A stretch of DNA of 63,885 bases from Deltaproteobacteria bacterium. GTDB taxonomy: Bacteria; Myxococcota; XYA12-FULL-58-9; JAFGEK01. The position numbers and the translations under genes are program-made. The stretch is from assembly GCA_016931625.1 (NCBI GenBank), contig JAFGEK010000145.1:1-63885 (forward strand), written 5' to 3'. The notes under the pieces are model-generated. The model was not told the origin of the DNA, searched no databases, and saw only the letters and a program-made list of their open reading frames with translations. Of this stretch, positions 20,860-30,086 are shown piece by piece (the stretch's first letter is position 1; each line of letters opens with the position of its first letter).

Positions 20860-23853
20860 CTATAATAACTCAAGTTGTTTTGCGGCAGCTTTTTGGGTTT
20901 TTCGTTTTAATTCTTGTTGGCGTTTCTCTAATAATACTTGTTCAATATCATCAATAAATGGCGATGCTGCTGTGTCAATCATTTTCCCGAATCTTAAACG
21001 TTTACGTGCCCGAGTTAAAAAAAGCTTATCACGCGCTCGCGTCATACCAACAAAAAACAGACGACGCTCTTCAGCTAAACTTGCAGCAAGTTCATTGCCA
21101 AAACGAAGTGGTATTAAACCATCTTCACATCCCACAATAAATACTACTTTAAATTCTAAACCTTTAGCAGCATGTAAAGTTAATAAAGTGATTTTTTCAG
21201 CTCTTGGGTCAAAAACCTCTGGGTCATCACCTGGCGCCTGAACTGGCAAACCTGAATTAGCGAAGGCTTCACATAATATCTGGCTTTGACTATTGTTACG
21301 AAAGAGTATGGCAAAATCACTAAATGATAAATTAGTAGTTTCATTACCGCTTGCCCGTTTGCTATCAAACGAAAAAAATGAATGGCCTGCAAGCAACTGT
21401 TCAATATTATGAACTACAAATTCAGCTTCGGCTCGTTCGCTTGCTGCGCTGTGAATTATTAATTTGCATCCTCCTTTAATTATCGGTTCAATTTCACGCG
21501 CTGGTACTAAACTCATAGGTGCAATTGCTTGCAAAGCAGCCTTGATAATTGCATCTGATGAACGATAATTACGGTTAAGCTTAATTTGCTTTGTGCTGGG
21601 ATAATCTTTTGTAAAACGCCAAAATAATTCGACATCGCTACCCCGAAAAGCATAAATTGATTGATCCGGATCACCGATAACACAAATATTTGCATTTGGT
21701 GGAGCTAATAAAGTCAATAAACAATATTGCAAAGGATCAACATCTTGAAACTCATCAACTGATATCCATACAAATCGGTGTTGTAATTGTTCTTTAATTT
21801 TTTGCGAATCTTTTAATAATAAAACCGGCAAGCGAATTAAATCATCAAAATCAACAGCATTAGCGTTATGTAGTGCTTGTTGATATGTTTTATATGACCC
21901 AGTTAAATCGTTAGGTAAATTATCACCAATATTGCGTTTATAACGTGTAATTTCTTCTCGTAGTTTATGTGCTGTCGATAATTTCTGATTAAAAGCTTTG
22001 GCAATCAGTTCTTTTTGCTGCTGTGCATCTAAAACTTCGAAGTTTAGCGATAGCCCTATATACTTACCAAATTCACGTAATATTATTAACCCTAAACTAT
22101 GAAATGTAGCTATTGTGACGTTTGTATAATCATCAGGTATTAGTTTTGCTAAACGCTCTTGCAGCTCATTGGCTGCACGTCGGGTAAAAGTTATCGCTAG
22201 GCACTGCTCGGCAGTTGCGCCATTTTTAATTTGCCAAGCAATCCGATGCGTTAAAGTACGCGTTTTGCCGGTACCAGGGCCTGCAATAATTATTACTGGC
22301 CCTTCACGTAATTGCGCCGCTTGTTTTTGCTGAACATCAAGACCGGCTAGCAATGATTTTTTAAAGGTGACTTCACTTTCTAACTCTTTATTATTTTGGG
22401 GTATAAATTTATTGGGCAAACCTTCATCCTTGCTATTCTTAATCTCACTTTCATAAGGGTCGACTTTAACAGAATCTATATTATCTTGTTTTTGCATATC
22501 ATTATCGATCTCTGATTTATCTTGGATAGTATTTTCTTTCTTTTCATTATAATTTGTTACTTTGTCTGGTAAATTAAATAAAAGCGCCGTTTTATTAGTA
22601 TCCGTAAGCTCTTTGGGTTCAAAAAGACGAATGACGCCATATTCTCCGTCATAACCGGCGTCGCACTTTACTTTGCCATGGCGTAACCGAGTTAAAGCTT
22701 CAACTAATAAGCTTGAAGAATTATGAGCAATGTCTTCTAGTGGTGCATGTTCAAGCACATAAAATTCTGAGCCTAAATTATTAAGAAGATTTTGATATGC
22801 TCGGGTTACCGTCTGACTAGTAGCACCAACCCGATTTATTTCACCTAAAATTTCACATAACGGCACCAAACTTTTATATCCTGCAGCATGTTCAGGTTTA
22901 AAACCATCAGAACGATCCGCCAGCTCTTCTACTCTATGTAATACGCCAACAGTTACAGGCTTTCCACATGTAGGGCACAACCCATTATTATCTATGGTTT
23001 CTTTTGGAGAGAGGCGTTGCGAACAATCTCGATGACCATCAAGGTGATATTTACCCTCTTCTGGGAAAAATTCGATAGTTCCATTATAACCTACGCCCGT
23101 AGCTAGTGCTTGGCGTATAGCAAAAAAATCCATTGTTGTATTAAAACGACATGATTCACGACCTAATTTTGCCGGTGAATGTGCATCCGAATTTGAGATT
23201 AAACGGTAGCTATCTAAAGCAGAAAGGCGCCAATTCATAGCTGGGTCAGATGATAAACCAGTCTCAACTGCAAAAATGTATTTAGTTAAATCATCGAAAC
23301 ATTCTTCAATGCTGTCAAAACCTGACTTTGAGCCAAGCACGGCAAACCATGGCGTCCAAATATGAGCTGGCACAAAAAAACCGTCAGGCACTGTCTCAAG
23401 TTGTATTTCTAAAAGGTCATGGGCATCAAGGCCAAGAATAGGTCGCCCGTCTGAAGTTATATTACCAATTGAACCTAACTTAGCAGCGAACGCTTTTGCC
23501 TGAATGAAATCAGGTGCATAAATAAGATTATGTACTTTGCGAGTGCATTCAGCTTTTTTATAAATATTTGAAATTTCAACCTGCAGCATAAAACGCACTT
23601 CGCTACGACAAATTGCAGGTAAGGTGCTGGCAACCTGTTTTTCAATTTCATGATTAAGACGAAAAAGCCCAGGCTCGGCAGGCACTAATTTTTCGCTAAG
23701 TTCTGCCATCCACGCTGGGTGGGTAAAATCACCGGTCCCGATAACGCTAATGCCTTTACGTTGCGCCCATGCTGATAAATGTTCCAAGTCGCAATCACGA
23801 CTAGTGGCACGAGAATATTTTGAATGGATATGCAAATCTGCAATAAAAGACAT
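20860..23853 (-). CDS. EndoQ-like PHP nuclease fused to UvrD/Rep helicase
   Basis: This 997-residue fusion has two enzymatic halves. Residues 1 to about 420 match endonuclease Q: PHP metal-binding DLHIHS (His8, His10), TGDFTHPAW (Asp42, His45), GTIEFFPEEGKYH, and the zinc site HRDC ... CPTCGKPVT followed by VLHRVEELADR. EndoQ proteins nick 5' of deaminated bases such as uracil or hypoxanthine. After a charged linker (about 430-500), residues from about 505 form an SF1A helicase: Walker A AGPGTGKTRT, VDEFQDVDPLQY, GDPDQSIYAFRGSD, LTLHAAKGLEF and FVGMTRARDK. A likely role is nicking at damaged bases and unwinding from the nick. Such fusions are annotated in a scatter of bacteria, but their biochemistry is little known to me. 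Confidence 0.88.
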   Translation of the reverse strand: MSFIADLHIHSKYSRATSRDCDLEHLSAWAQRKGISVIGTGDFTHPAWMAELSEKLVPAEPGLFRLNHEIEKQVASTLPAICRSEVRFMLQVEISNIYKKAECTRKVHNLIYAPDFIQAKAFAAKLGSIGNITSDGRPILGLDAHDLLEIQLETVPDGFFVPAHIWTPWFAVLGSKSGFDSIEECFDDLTKYIFAVETGLSSDPAMNWRLSALDSYRLISNSDAHSPAKLGRESCRFNTTMDFFAIRQALATGVGYNGTIEFFPEEGKYHLDGHRDCSQRLSPKETIDNNGLCPTCGKPVTVGVLHRVEELADRSDGFKPEHAAGYKSLVPLCEILGEINRVGATSQTVTRAYQNLLNNLGSEFYVLEHAPLEDIAHNSSSLLVEALTRLRHGKVKCDAGYDGEYGVIRLFEPKELTDTNKTALLFNLPDKVTNYNEKKENTIQDKSEIDNDMQKQDNIDSVKVDPYESEIKNSKDEGLPNKFIPQNNKELESEVTFKKSLLAGLDVQQKQAAQLREGPVIIIAGPGTGKTRTLTHRIAWQIKNGATAEQCLAITFTRRAANELQERLAKLIPDDYTNVTIATFHSLGLIILREFGKYIGLSLNFEVLDAQQQKELIAKAFNQKLSTAHKLREEITRYKRNIGDNLPNDLTGSYKTYQQALHNANAVDFDDLIRLPVLLLKDSQKIKEQLQHRFVWISVDEFQDVDPLQYCLLTLLAPPNANICVIGDPDQSIYAFRGSDVELFWRFTKDYPSTKQIKLNRNYRSSDAIIKAALQAIAPMSLVPAREIEPIIKGGCKLIIHSAASERAEAEFVVHNIEQLLAGHSFFSFDSKRASGNETTNLSFSDFAILFRNNSQSQILCEAFANSGLPVQAPGDDPEVFDPRAEKITLLTLHAAKGLEFKVVFIVGCEDGLIPLRFGNELAASLAEERRLFFVGMTRARDKLFLTRARKRLRFGKMIDTAASPFIDDIEQVLLEKRQQELKRKTQKAAAKQLELL

Positions 23854-23952
23854 AAAATCATCTTTATCACAATTTCTTGATTATCCAATACCTACGATAA
23901 TATTTAAAAAATAGCTAGATCTTTATTAAATAGCATTATAACTAGCTAAATT

Positions 23953-24233
23953 ATGACATCTTTTATTTCTGCTTTTATGTCGGTTTTGTCCTTCTTATAA
24001 GTGTCGGACAACATGCAGCATGCTTAAAAAATCACTTTAAAAATAAAATACGTGAGGATGATCAGCTATTAGATCAAGCTGTAGTTATTGGGCAAGGTTT
24101 GCCGGTAGTTGATATTGCATATGATGAACTACAACAGCTTTGGTCATGTCTGCAACGCGATGATAGTTCACTATTACTCTCAGAGTATTATGATTATCTA
24201 GTAGTTGACCGCTTTACTTCATCAAATAAATAA
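23953..24233 (+). pseudogene. Frameshifted small membrane protein remnant
   Basis: An ATG at 23953 opens MTSFISAFMSVLSFL, which hits a TAA at once. The neighbouring frame carries the same hydrophobic run on (LLISVGQHAACLKNHF) and then about 60 soluble residues (QAVVIGQGLPVVDIAYDELQ ...) to a TAA at 24231. With one base restored it would be a 93-residue protein with one membrane helix. The family is unknown. Confidence 0.4.
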
Positions 24234-24574
24234 TAATGTTCTATTCAAACCTTCGCCATTAGGGTATAGCAATAATTGATAAACACGAAGATGCCATTTA
24301 CCTAATGGTTGGATTATGATTGAGGAAGTCATACGATTTTTAATGACCCCGTTTCCATCCTTTTAGCCTTAATTATTATAATTATCGCCCATCTTTTTAA
24401 TTAATCAATACCACTTATAATACTATACTTCATGTTCACCACCATAACCCAACAATATCAACTAGTTACCACTTAAAATTGCTCTAAAAACGTCATTTTA
24501 AGATATATGGCAATATATGGTAGCAATTATTTATAATTATTCAATGATATCAACTAGTTAACGATTGTGTACGT
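24234..24574. other. Gene-free AT-rich stretch
   Basis: I see no supported gene. A short direct repeat, ATATCAACTAGTTA, occurs near 24453 and 24547. The stretch leads into the Cys-containing remnant at 24575. Confidence 0.3.
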
Positions 24575-24784
24575 TTGTTGTTTCCTAATATTACCGACAC
24601 CAAAATAGCTTTAACTATTTATGGTGTCATGAATCCTCCACAAACCTGTGTAAGTCATTGGAATCTAACTGTTGGCTCACAACATGATTGCAGACGGCTT
24701 GAACCCAATAAAATTAAGCATGATGAGATAACTGTGTGGTCTTTTTTTGTTTTCGAGTACGCCAAACCCGTCCTATTTCAATAG
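24575..24784 (+). pseudogene. Remnant of small Cys-containing protein (copy 1)
   Basis: The frame, opened only by a TTG, contains the segment GSQHDCRRLE. At DNA level, 24672-24703 matches 25784-25815 at 30 of 32 bases. The second half of the frame overlaps the hicB 3' end and is unlikely to be real. I take 24575 to about 24720 as the remains of a gene whose relative lies on the other side of hicAB. Confidence 0.35.
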
Positions 24785-25175
24785 TACGTTCAATAACGTT
24801 AGCTATTTCGGCAACTTTAGATAATCCCGGAACAGCCTTTCCTTGTTCATATTTAGCATATTCATTACGGGATTTTGCTCCTAATTTTTGAGCAAATTCT
24901 GATAGGGACAATTTAGCGTTAATTCTTAGTTGACGAAAAAATAATGCGATTAGATATTTTGAATTTGACCCAGATATTTCAAAGGTTGTTTTATCTATAG
25001 GTAACAGTTCAGCTTTGAAATCTGGTTTATCAACAATAATTTCAAGGGCATCTATGGCCATTTCGTGAGCGTCTTTAATTGATGTACCTTGGGTGTATAC
25101 CCCTAAGTCTGGGACACTAACTTCATAGTAACGACCGTTTTTAATGACCTTTCCTAAAAATCTTACTTGTTCCAT
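24714..25175 (-). CDS. hicB: HicB-type antitoxin with HTH domain
   Basis: This 153-residue protein has an N-terminal partial RNase H-like HicB fold (YYEVSVPDLGVYTQGTSIKDA, about 13-60) and a C-terminal XRE-like helix-turn-helix (about 80-130, LSLSEFAQKLGAKSRNEYAKYE). HicB proteins bind and neutralise the HicA RNase and repress their own operon through the DNA-binding domain. It overlaps the 3' end of the upstream hicA by 35 bases, so toxin comes first, as in many hicAB operons. The operator palindrome at 25359-25378 is the probable target of its HTH. Confidence 0.85.
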   Translation of the reverse strand: MEQVRFLGKVIKNGRYYEVSVPDLGVYTQGTSIKDAHEMAIDALEIIVDKPDFKAELLPIDKTTFEISGSNSKYLIALFFRQLRINAKLSLSEFAQKLGAKSRNEYAKYEQGKAVPGLSKVAEIANVIERTIEIGRVWRTRKQKKTTQLSHHA

Positions 25176-25350
25176 TATCGTCTACCTCGCTCGCTTGCTT
25201 GATGATTTCTTTCGCTGTGTTTTCTTTTATCTCTTTATGTCTTGGAATAGGGATTTTTCTCCCATCCTTTTCAAATATTTCGTGCCTTTTGCCTCCTATT
25301 GAAACAAACCCCATCTTTTTTAGTAGACGGGTCAATTCACGATATTTCAT
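25141..25350 (-). CDS. hicA: HicA-type mRNA interferase toxin
   Basis: I start at the ATG at 25350 (MKYRELTRLLKKMGF), the usual HicA opening; an earlier in-frame start at 25365 would lie inside the operator palindrome. The 69-residue protein has the double-stranded RNA-binding-like fold pattern with the catalytic His in GGKRHEIFEKDGRKIPIPRH. HicA degrades mRNA and tmRNA when free of HicB. The pair lies only about 570 bases outside the tRNA-bounded island and between two related remnants, which suggests it arrived by transfer. Confidence 0.87.
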   Translation of the reverse strand: MKYRELTRLLKKMGFVSIGGKRHEIFEKDGRKIPIPRHKEIKENTAKEIIKQASEVDDNGTSKIFRKGH

Positions 25351-25358
25351 ATCATTGT

Positions 25359-25378
25359 TGTACACTATACAGTGTACA
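25359..25378. promoter_or_regulatory. hicAB operator palindrome
   Basis: TGTACACT-ATAC-AGTGTACA is a perfect 8-bp inverted repeat around 4 central bases, 8 bases upstream of the hicA ATG on its coding side. Its placement over the start region fits autorepression by the HicB helix-turn-helix. Binding is inferred, not shown. Confidence 0.65.
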
Positions 25379-25748
25379 CTTTCAAATATAAAGAGTACTT
25401 ATGTTGTAATCAACGCAACTTATTGGGCTTATTAGGGACATAACTTTATAAAAACACAAGCACAAATATTAGCTAGTGTTTTCAAAATGTTACGCTTAAG
25501 TTATTAATACACTGCCCCCATTTAGTCCTCATATAGTCTCGGTAGATATACAACCAAGTGCACCGGGTTACATTCATTATAGCCAGAGTAACGTCTCAGG
25601 AATTACTCAAAGAAATTCATTCTCGATAAATTTATATGTCAATTGCCCAAAACAGTTATGCTGCGGTGTTATAAAAGGTAACAAAACCTTAGTGATTAAT
25701 TAATACTCAAATTGATGTTTTACTAACCTTGATTGGGAGTAATCTAAA
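25379..25748. other. Gene-free AT-rich region upstream of hicA
   Basis: No supported gene. The part nearest hicA must hold its promoter (leftward). I see no repeat or RNA structure that I can name. Confidence 0.3.
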
Positions 25749-25902
25749 ATGAAAATCGGTATTAATTTTTTTATTTTTATACATTGGCTCACAACACGAT
25801 TGCAAACGGCTTGAAATTACCAAGGGAGGTTGTTGCAATCCGGTAGTATTCAATTTTGATAATATTGATTTATCAGATTGTGATTGTTTCGCTAATAATT
25901 AA
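25749..25902 (+). pseudogene. Remnant of small Cys-rich secreted protein (copy 2)
   Basis: An ATG at 25749 begins MKIGINFFIFI, a signal-like start. A frameshift near 25775-25782 leads into GSQHDCKRLEITKGGCCN, followed by FNFDNIDLSDCDCFANN and a TAA at 25900. The Cys-rich C-terminus suggests an exported disulfide-bonded protein. The core matches the remnant at 24672-24703, so two copies of one gene once flanked hicAB. Confidence 0.4.
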
Positions 25903-25948
25903 ACACTTAATACCGAAGAACCTAATACCGGTTTATTTTTTAAAACTT

Positions 25949-25994
25949 ATGGAGCCAAGAATGGGAATCGAACCCACGGCCTGCTGATTACGAA
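25949..25994. repeat. Left 46-bp direct repeat (att-like)
   Basis: This is an exact copy of 32060-32105, covering the tRNA-Thr T arm, variable loop, half of the anticodon arm and CCA. Confidence 0.85.
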
Positions 25995-26011
25995 AGGGAC
26001 GACATCTTGGC
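25950..26011 (-). pseudogene. tRNA-Thr-like remnant lacking the D arm
   Basis: Beyond the 46-base match, 26004-26012 again matches the tRNA, at its 5' end (ATCTTGGCT on the plus strand), with a short unrelated bridge (AGGGACGAC). Read on the minus strand, the 5' GCCAAGA can still pair with the 3' TCTTGGC. The D arm and half the anticodon stem are missing, so it cannot be a normal tRNA. It may be a decayed second gene or the element-derived flank of the attachment site. Confidence 0.5.
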
Positions 26012-26145
26012 TTAAATTTTCTCTTTCTTCAACAAAATCAGAAATCTTAGAATGATTTCGCTTTTGTCCGTCTGATAAAAATCACCTAGGACAAACACTA
26101 TACAGCAGGACACCAGCGTTAGTCACGAGGTTGGACACAAAAAAT

Positions 26146-28830
26146 TTAGTCCTTGTACTTCCTAAAATTCTTCACCAAGCCTTCAAACGAATCGGGCTTG
26201 TATTTGTTGAAGTCCTCTTCGTCCACAAACACAAAATCAAAATGAATTTTTTTCTGCGCTGCATTGATGTCGTCGCACCATTTTCTAAGACGCTGCATTT
26301 TAGGTGGGACATCAAGGTCTTCTAGCCCTTTGGTTTCCACAACAAAGATCTCTCGGTCTGAAGTCTTTACAATGAAATCGGGATAGTAATTAGAGATGTC
26401 ACCATCAGCATTCACGTAGTCAATGTTAAAATGCACCGCCATGTAGTTCTTGGCATAAGCAACAACATCTTCACACTTCTCAAGAAATGCAGCGAATATC
26501 AATTCAAGGTGGCTATCGCCAATGATCTTATTGAAAAGACTTTTTTGGGGAATAAGAAAGCCTTGGTCTTTGACAACGAATGGCCGTGTATGTCGAAGCT
26601 TTATTGTGTCGCGGATCTCGGCGCTACCTTTGTCTTGTATCGTCAGATCGTTAATCTTCTTCTTGAAGGTTTCAACAATGGTTTTGCTGGCTTCAAGTTC
26701 AGATAAATTTCTCAGTGTATTGAGGTCGTCTATTTCAACAGGACGGGTAAACAAGAAGGCCGAAATAAACTCTTTGACCTTGGCATAAAGCACATCATAA
26801 CCGCTGATCAAGCGCAGGTCTTTCATAATAACTTGGGTGAAGTATCCGATCACGCTTCTAAAATCAGTAACCGTGTTGGAATCTAGCAACGTGGTATGGT
26901 TGATTTCACCTGTAGTGATGTCCTTAAAAACAATCTCGCGTTTTTCTTCTTCTGAAAATTGCCGATAGGCAACTTTCTTTGTGCCAAATGTATTGGGCTG
27001 CAATTCTTCAAGGTTCTTGTATTCCCGATAAATGCGCGCTGATAACACTGGGATTTCAATGTCCAGCTTGTCTACGTCTTTCTTGGTGTTCTCATTGTCC
27101 ACTTCGATAATAATGGGAGCCTTGGCGTCAGTTCCTTCACCCATAGGCTTACGCTCAAGTTCAACGCCTTCGCTTTGAATTGACTCTACAAAATCCATGA
27201 AGGCATCCGTACCCACCACGCTGACATATTCAGTAGTTTCAGACCCAAGATACATTCTGCGTAAACCACGACCTAAAGTCTGCTCAGGTAAAATATTGCT
27301 TTGGGCAGCATAAGCACGCAAACCAACAATGGTGGTCACATTGCGCACATCCCAGCCTTCTTTCAGCATCAACACGGAAACAATCACTTTGTAGGGACTG
27401 TCCCAGCTATCGATCTCATTGGATGCTTTGCGTAACCTTTCAAGCTCATCTTTGCTTTTCTTGGAATCGGTTTCAGACACCTCGCCGTTGTTGTTGGTAT
27501 GGATGACGAGAATTGAATCTTTGAATTCTGGATATGTTTGTTCAAGGTACAGAGCCACGTCATCACAGTTCTTGGTGTCATCAGTCATCACAAAGAGAAC
27601 GGCCTTTTTGCCAAGCTTTTCATGCTCAACATAGACCTTGCGCCATTCTTCAACACCAAGGGCAATGTAGTCAGCGTACTTTTCTGTATAGCGAGAACTC
27701 CTACGTTCAGACAATTTCGCCCTGCTTGCTGAATCGGGCAACACAGGATGCTTCACCACATTTTGGGTGATTGCTTCAACCAATGGGTAATCACAAACGG
27801 TCTGAACAAAGATGGCCCCGTTGTTGTGCTTAGGTGTTGCTGTTACATCAATTTGCAAAGAGAGAAAGTGATCCTTTTGTTTTAATCTATTGTGAATATC
27901 GGCAATGGATTTGAACCAAGCCAAGCGACTGTCATGAATATGATGTGCCTCATCATTGATCACTATCAGCTCATTGATCTCACGCACGATCATACCGAGA
28001 TCAATTTTTGAATCTGTGGTTTTACCTGAAGGTCGTTGACCTAAAAAATATTCTTCAAGATTGTCATCTTCAAAGCTTGGTAGCGTTTCATTGCTTGCAT
28101 AGACGCGGTGGATATTGGTTAGAAACAGATTGCCAGTCTTCCGTATGATGCTTACGTCATCTTGGATATGCAGTGTCATTTGAAAATCGTCTTGCCAGTT
28201 GCGGCCTTCATACCCGTTGTCTGGCAATATTGGGTCACTAAAGAATATTCGTAACCCATCAAAATCAGTGCGCAAGCGATCTAGCACAATGATGTTTGGC
28301 GCAATCATCAAAAAGTTCGTAGCCAGTTTTGAATCTTCTTCATAGGTCTTGTGAAAATAACACCACGCAACAAGAAGACTCATGACCTTGGTTTTGCCGC
28401 TGCCTGTAGCCATTTTCAAAACAAGACGTAGCCATTCTTCATCAAACATCGAGGCTGATACTGCGCCCGATGAATCGTAACGCATTAAATCGTATTTATC
28501 TTTTACCTGTGCTACCTCGTAAATAAAGACAACCGTTTCAATCGCTTCACGCTGGGCAAAATAATATTTGAATTCAAACAAAGATCCGTCTGGTTTGGGT
28601 GTAATGTGTTCAGTGTTAAACCACCAGTTAAGCAAGGCTTTAGAAGTGCTTGATGCTCCAGCATAGTTTTTGTTGCGCCATGCTATGACTTCTTTGCGGA
28701 GCTTATGAACAAGCGGCGGCAACAATTTGTCATAGCTGGTTGCTCGCAGGGTTTCGTCAGCAGGAAACCAACGGTGTTCAGGGTTCAAGATTTGATACGG
28801 AGATGTTGGAAAAAAAGGATGAATAGCCAT
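26146..28830 (-). CDS. Type III-like restriction Res subunit (SF2 helicase-nuclease)
   Basis: This 894-residue protein starts at 28830 with AAGGA 6 bases upstream. The helicase core shows Walker A ATGSGKT (141-147), a DEAH box in INDEAHHIHD (293-296), VDVTATP-like IDVTATPKH, MLKEGWDVRN and the motif VI set LPEQTLGRGLRRM. The C-terminus carries a PD-(D/E)xK nuclease signature (YYPDFIVK ... FVVETKG). This is the layout of Res subunits that translocate on DNA and cleave when in complex with a Mod methyltransferase. It is the last gene of the leftward island operon, and the only complete large enzyme in it. Its Mod partner appears catalytically gutted (30087-30848), so its present role is unclear. 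Confidence 0.85.
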   Translation of the reverse strand: MAIHPFFPTSPYQILNPEHRWFPADETLRATSYDKLLPPLVHKLRKEVIAWRNKNYAGASSTSKALLNWWFNTEHITPKPDGSLFEFKYYFAQREAIETVVFIYEVAQVKDKYDLMRYDSSGAVSASMFDEEWLRLVLKMATGSGKTKVMSLLVAWCYFHKTYEEDSKLATNFLMIAPNIIVLDRLRTDFDGLRIFFSDPILPDNGYEGRNWQDDFQMTLHIQDDVSIIRKTGNLFLTNIHRVYASNETLPSFEDDNLEEYFLGQRPSGKTTDSKIDLGMIVREINELIVINDEAHHIHDSRLAWFKSIADIHNRLKQKDHFLSLQIDVTATPKHNNGAIFVQTVCDYPLVEAITQNVVKHPVLPDSASRAKLSERRSSRYTEKYADYIALGVEEWRKVYVEHEKLGKKAVLFVMTDDTKNCDDVALYLEQTYPEFKDSILVIHTNNNGEVSETDSKKSKDELERLRKASNEIDSWDSPYKVIVSVLMLKEGWDVRNVTTIVGLRAYAAQSNILPEQTLGRGLRRMYLGSETTEYVSVVGTDAFMDFVESIQSEGVELERKPMGEGTDAKAPIIIEVDNENTKKDVDKLDIEIPVLSARIYREYKNLEELQPNTFGTKKVAYRQFSEEEKREIVFKDITTGEINHTTLLDSNTVTDFRSVIGYFTQVIMKDLRLISGYDVLYAKVKEFISAFLFTRPVEIDDLNTLRNLSELEASKTIVETFKKKINDLTIQDKGSAEIRDTIKLRHTRPFVVKDQGFLIPQKSLFNKIIGDSHLELIFAAFLEKCEDVVAYAKNYMAVHFNIDYVNADGDISNYYPDFIVKTSDREIFVVETKGLEDLDVPPKMQRLRKWCDDINAAQKKIHFDFVFVDEEDFNKYKPDSFEGLVKNFRKYKD

Positions 28831-28963
28831 CGGATTCCTTTAGTTCTTTATTCCCATTGAATTCAAAGGGATAAATGACCGCAAAGGTTTGATGCTCATG
28901 TTTGCAAACCAAAAGCTATTGACGCTCAAAAATTGATAAAAGTGAGCGACAAATCCATTTCCC

Positions 28964-30085
28964 CTACGGCAAAGCATCATAACCATCCGTAATTTTTAAC
29001 AATTGTGGAAAAGTAAAAACCGCTGATTTCCGACCGCTAGAAGACGATAACTCTTTGATTGTATTTGTTTTTTCTAAAGACTTGATAAGCCTTCTTGCCG
29101 TTGGAGCTGGGATCTTAGATTAGTCAATAAAATCAATGACTTTAAAAATTGGCTTACTGAAAATCCAGTCCAGTGCTTTCATAACATATTGAGAATGACT
29201 TTTTTCTGGCAGCTCATTTTTTAACTGGTTGTATAGCGCTAAAATCTCTTCAACCTTTTTGCTGTTTTCTTCGGCTTGATTTTTTAGAGCATTCAAAAAG
29301 AATAGACACCAAGGCATCCAATCGTGATCTTTTGATACCGCGAGCAAGTTGGAATAATATTCGTCACGGTGGAGATCAAAATAACCGCTCACGTAAAACA
29401 TGGGGCTGTGGATCAATCCAATCTGAAACATAAAAATTGGGATCAAGATCCGTCCAATGCGGCCATTGCCATCTAAAAATGGGTGAAGCGCTTCAAATTC
29501 CGCGTGCAAAACAGCTAATTGGATCAAGCGATCAGGTTGATCGCTGTTGATATATTTTTCCCAAGTGCTGATCCCATCAGGCAATTTGTCCGCTGATATA
29601 GGAATGAAGCGGGCATTCTCAATTGTGCACCCAACAGGACCGATCCAATTGGGGATCTTGCGATATTCTCCTGGCGCTTTGTTTTGTCCGCGCACGCTAT
29701 CTAAAATGGTTTTGTGGATTTCTTTGATGACGCGCTGACAGATTGGCAAGTCTTTGAGTAGATCAACCGCTTGCCGCATGGCTTTGCGGTAATTTAAGAT
29801 TTCGTGGATATCGTTTTTTCTATCCTCAGAAAAGCGATCAACATTTGAAGTTGCGTCAAACTCTAATACCTCACCAAAGGTTGCTTGAGTGCCTTCGATA
29901 CGACTTGAGAGCACTGCTTCACGTGTGGTTAAGGGACTAAGCAAGATGGCAGGGTTTGGAATTGCTGTAAGAAGTCCATCGTATCGTGCAACAGAAGAAT
30001 GAACAGGGCCAAGAAGCGGAATAAATTTTTCCCAATCAAATGTTTGTGGTGGGAATTTCCCGTAATGGTAATCAATTGGAGCCAT
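28964..30085 (-). pseudogene. Fic family AMP-transferase gene with in-frame stop before its wHTH
   Basis: The N-terminal 321 codons encode a Fic protein: inhibitory-helix motif SSRIEGTQ (about residues 60-70), and the catalytic loop HPFLDGNGRIGR (about 200-215), whose His transfers AMP to target hydroxyls. A TAA at 29120-29122 ends the frame after ...PIFKVIDFID. The same frame continues without interruption for 51 codons as a winged-helix segment (IPAPTARRLIKSLEK ... FTFPQLLKI) to a TAG at 28964-28966, giving the usual Fic length of about 370. So a single nonsense mutation, or recoding, separates the catalytic part from its DNA-binding tail. The truncated Fic domain itself looks intact and may still act. 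The ATG follows the upstream gene's stop by one base. Confidence 0.8.
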
Positions 30086-30086
30086 G

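Noticed and set aside
20860-23853. Plain UvrD/PcrA helicase annotation
   Set aside because: The first 420 residues are not helicase; they carry PHP and zinc motifs typical of EndoQ.
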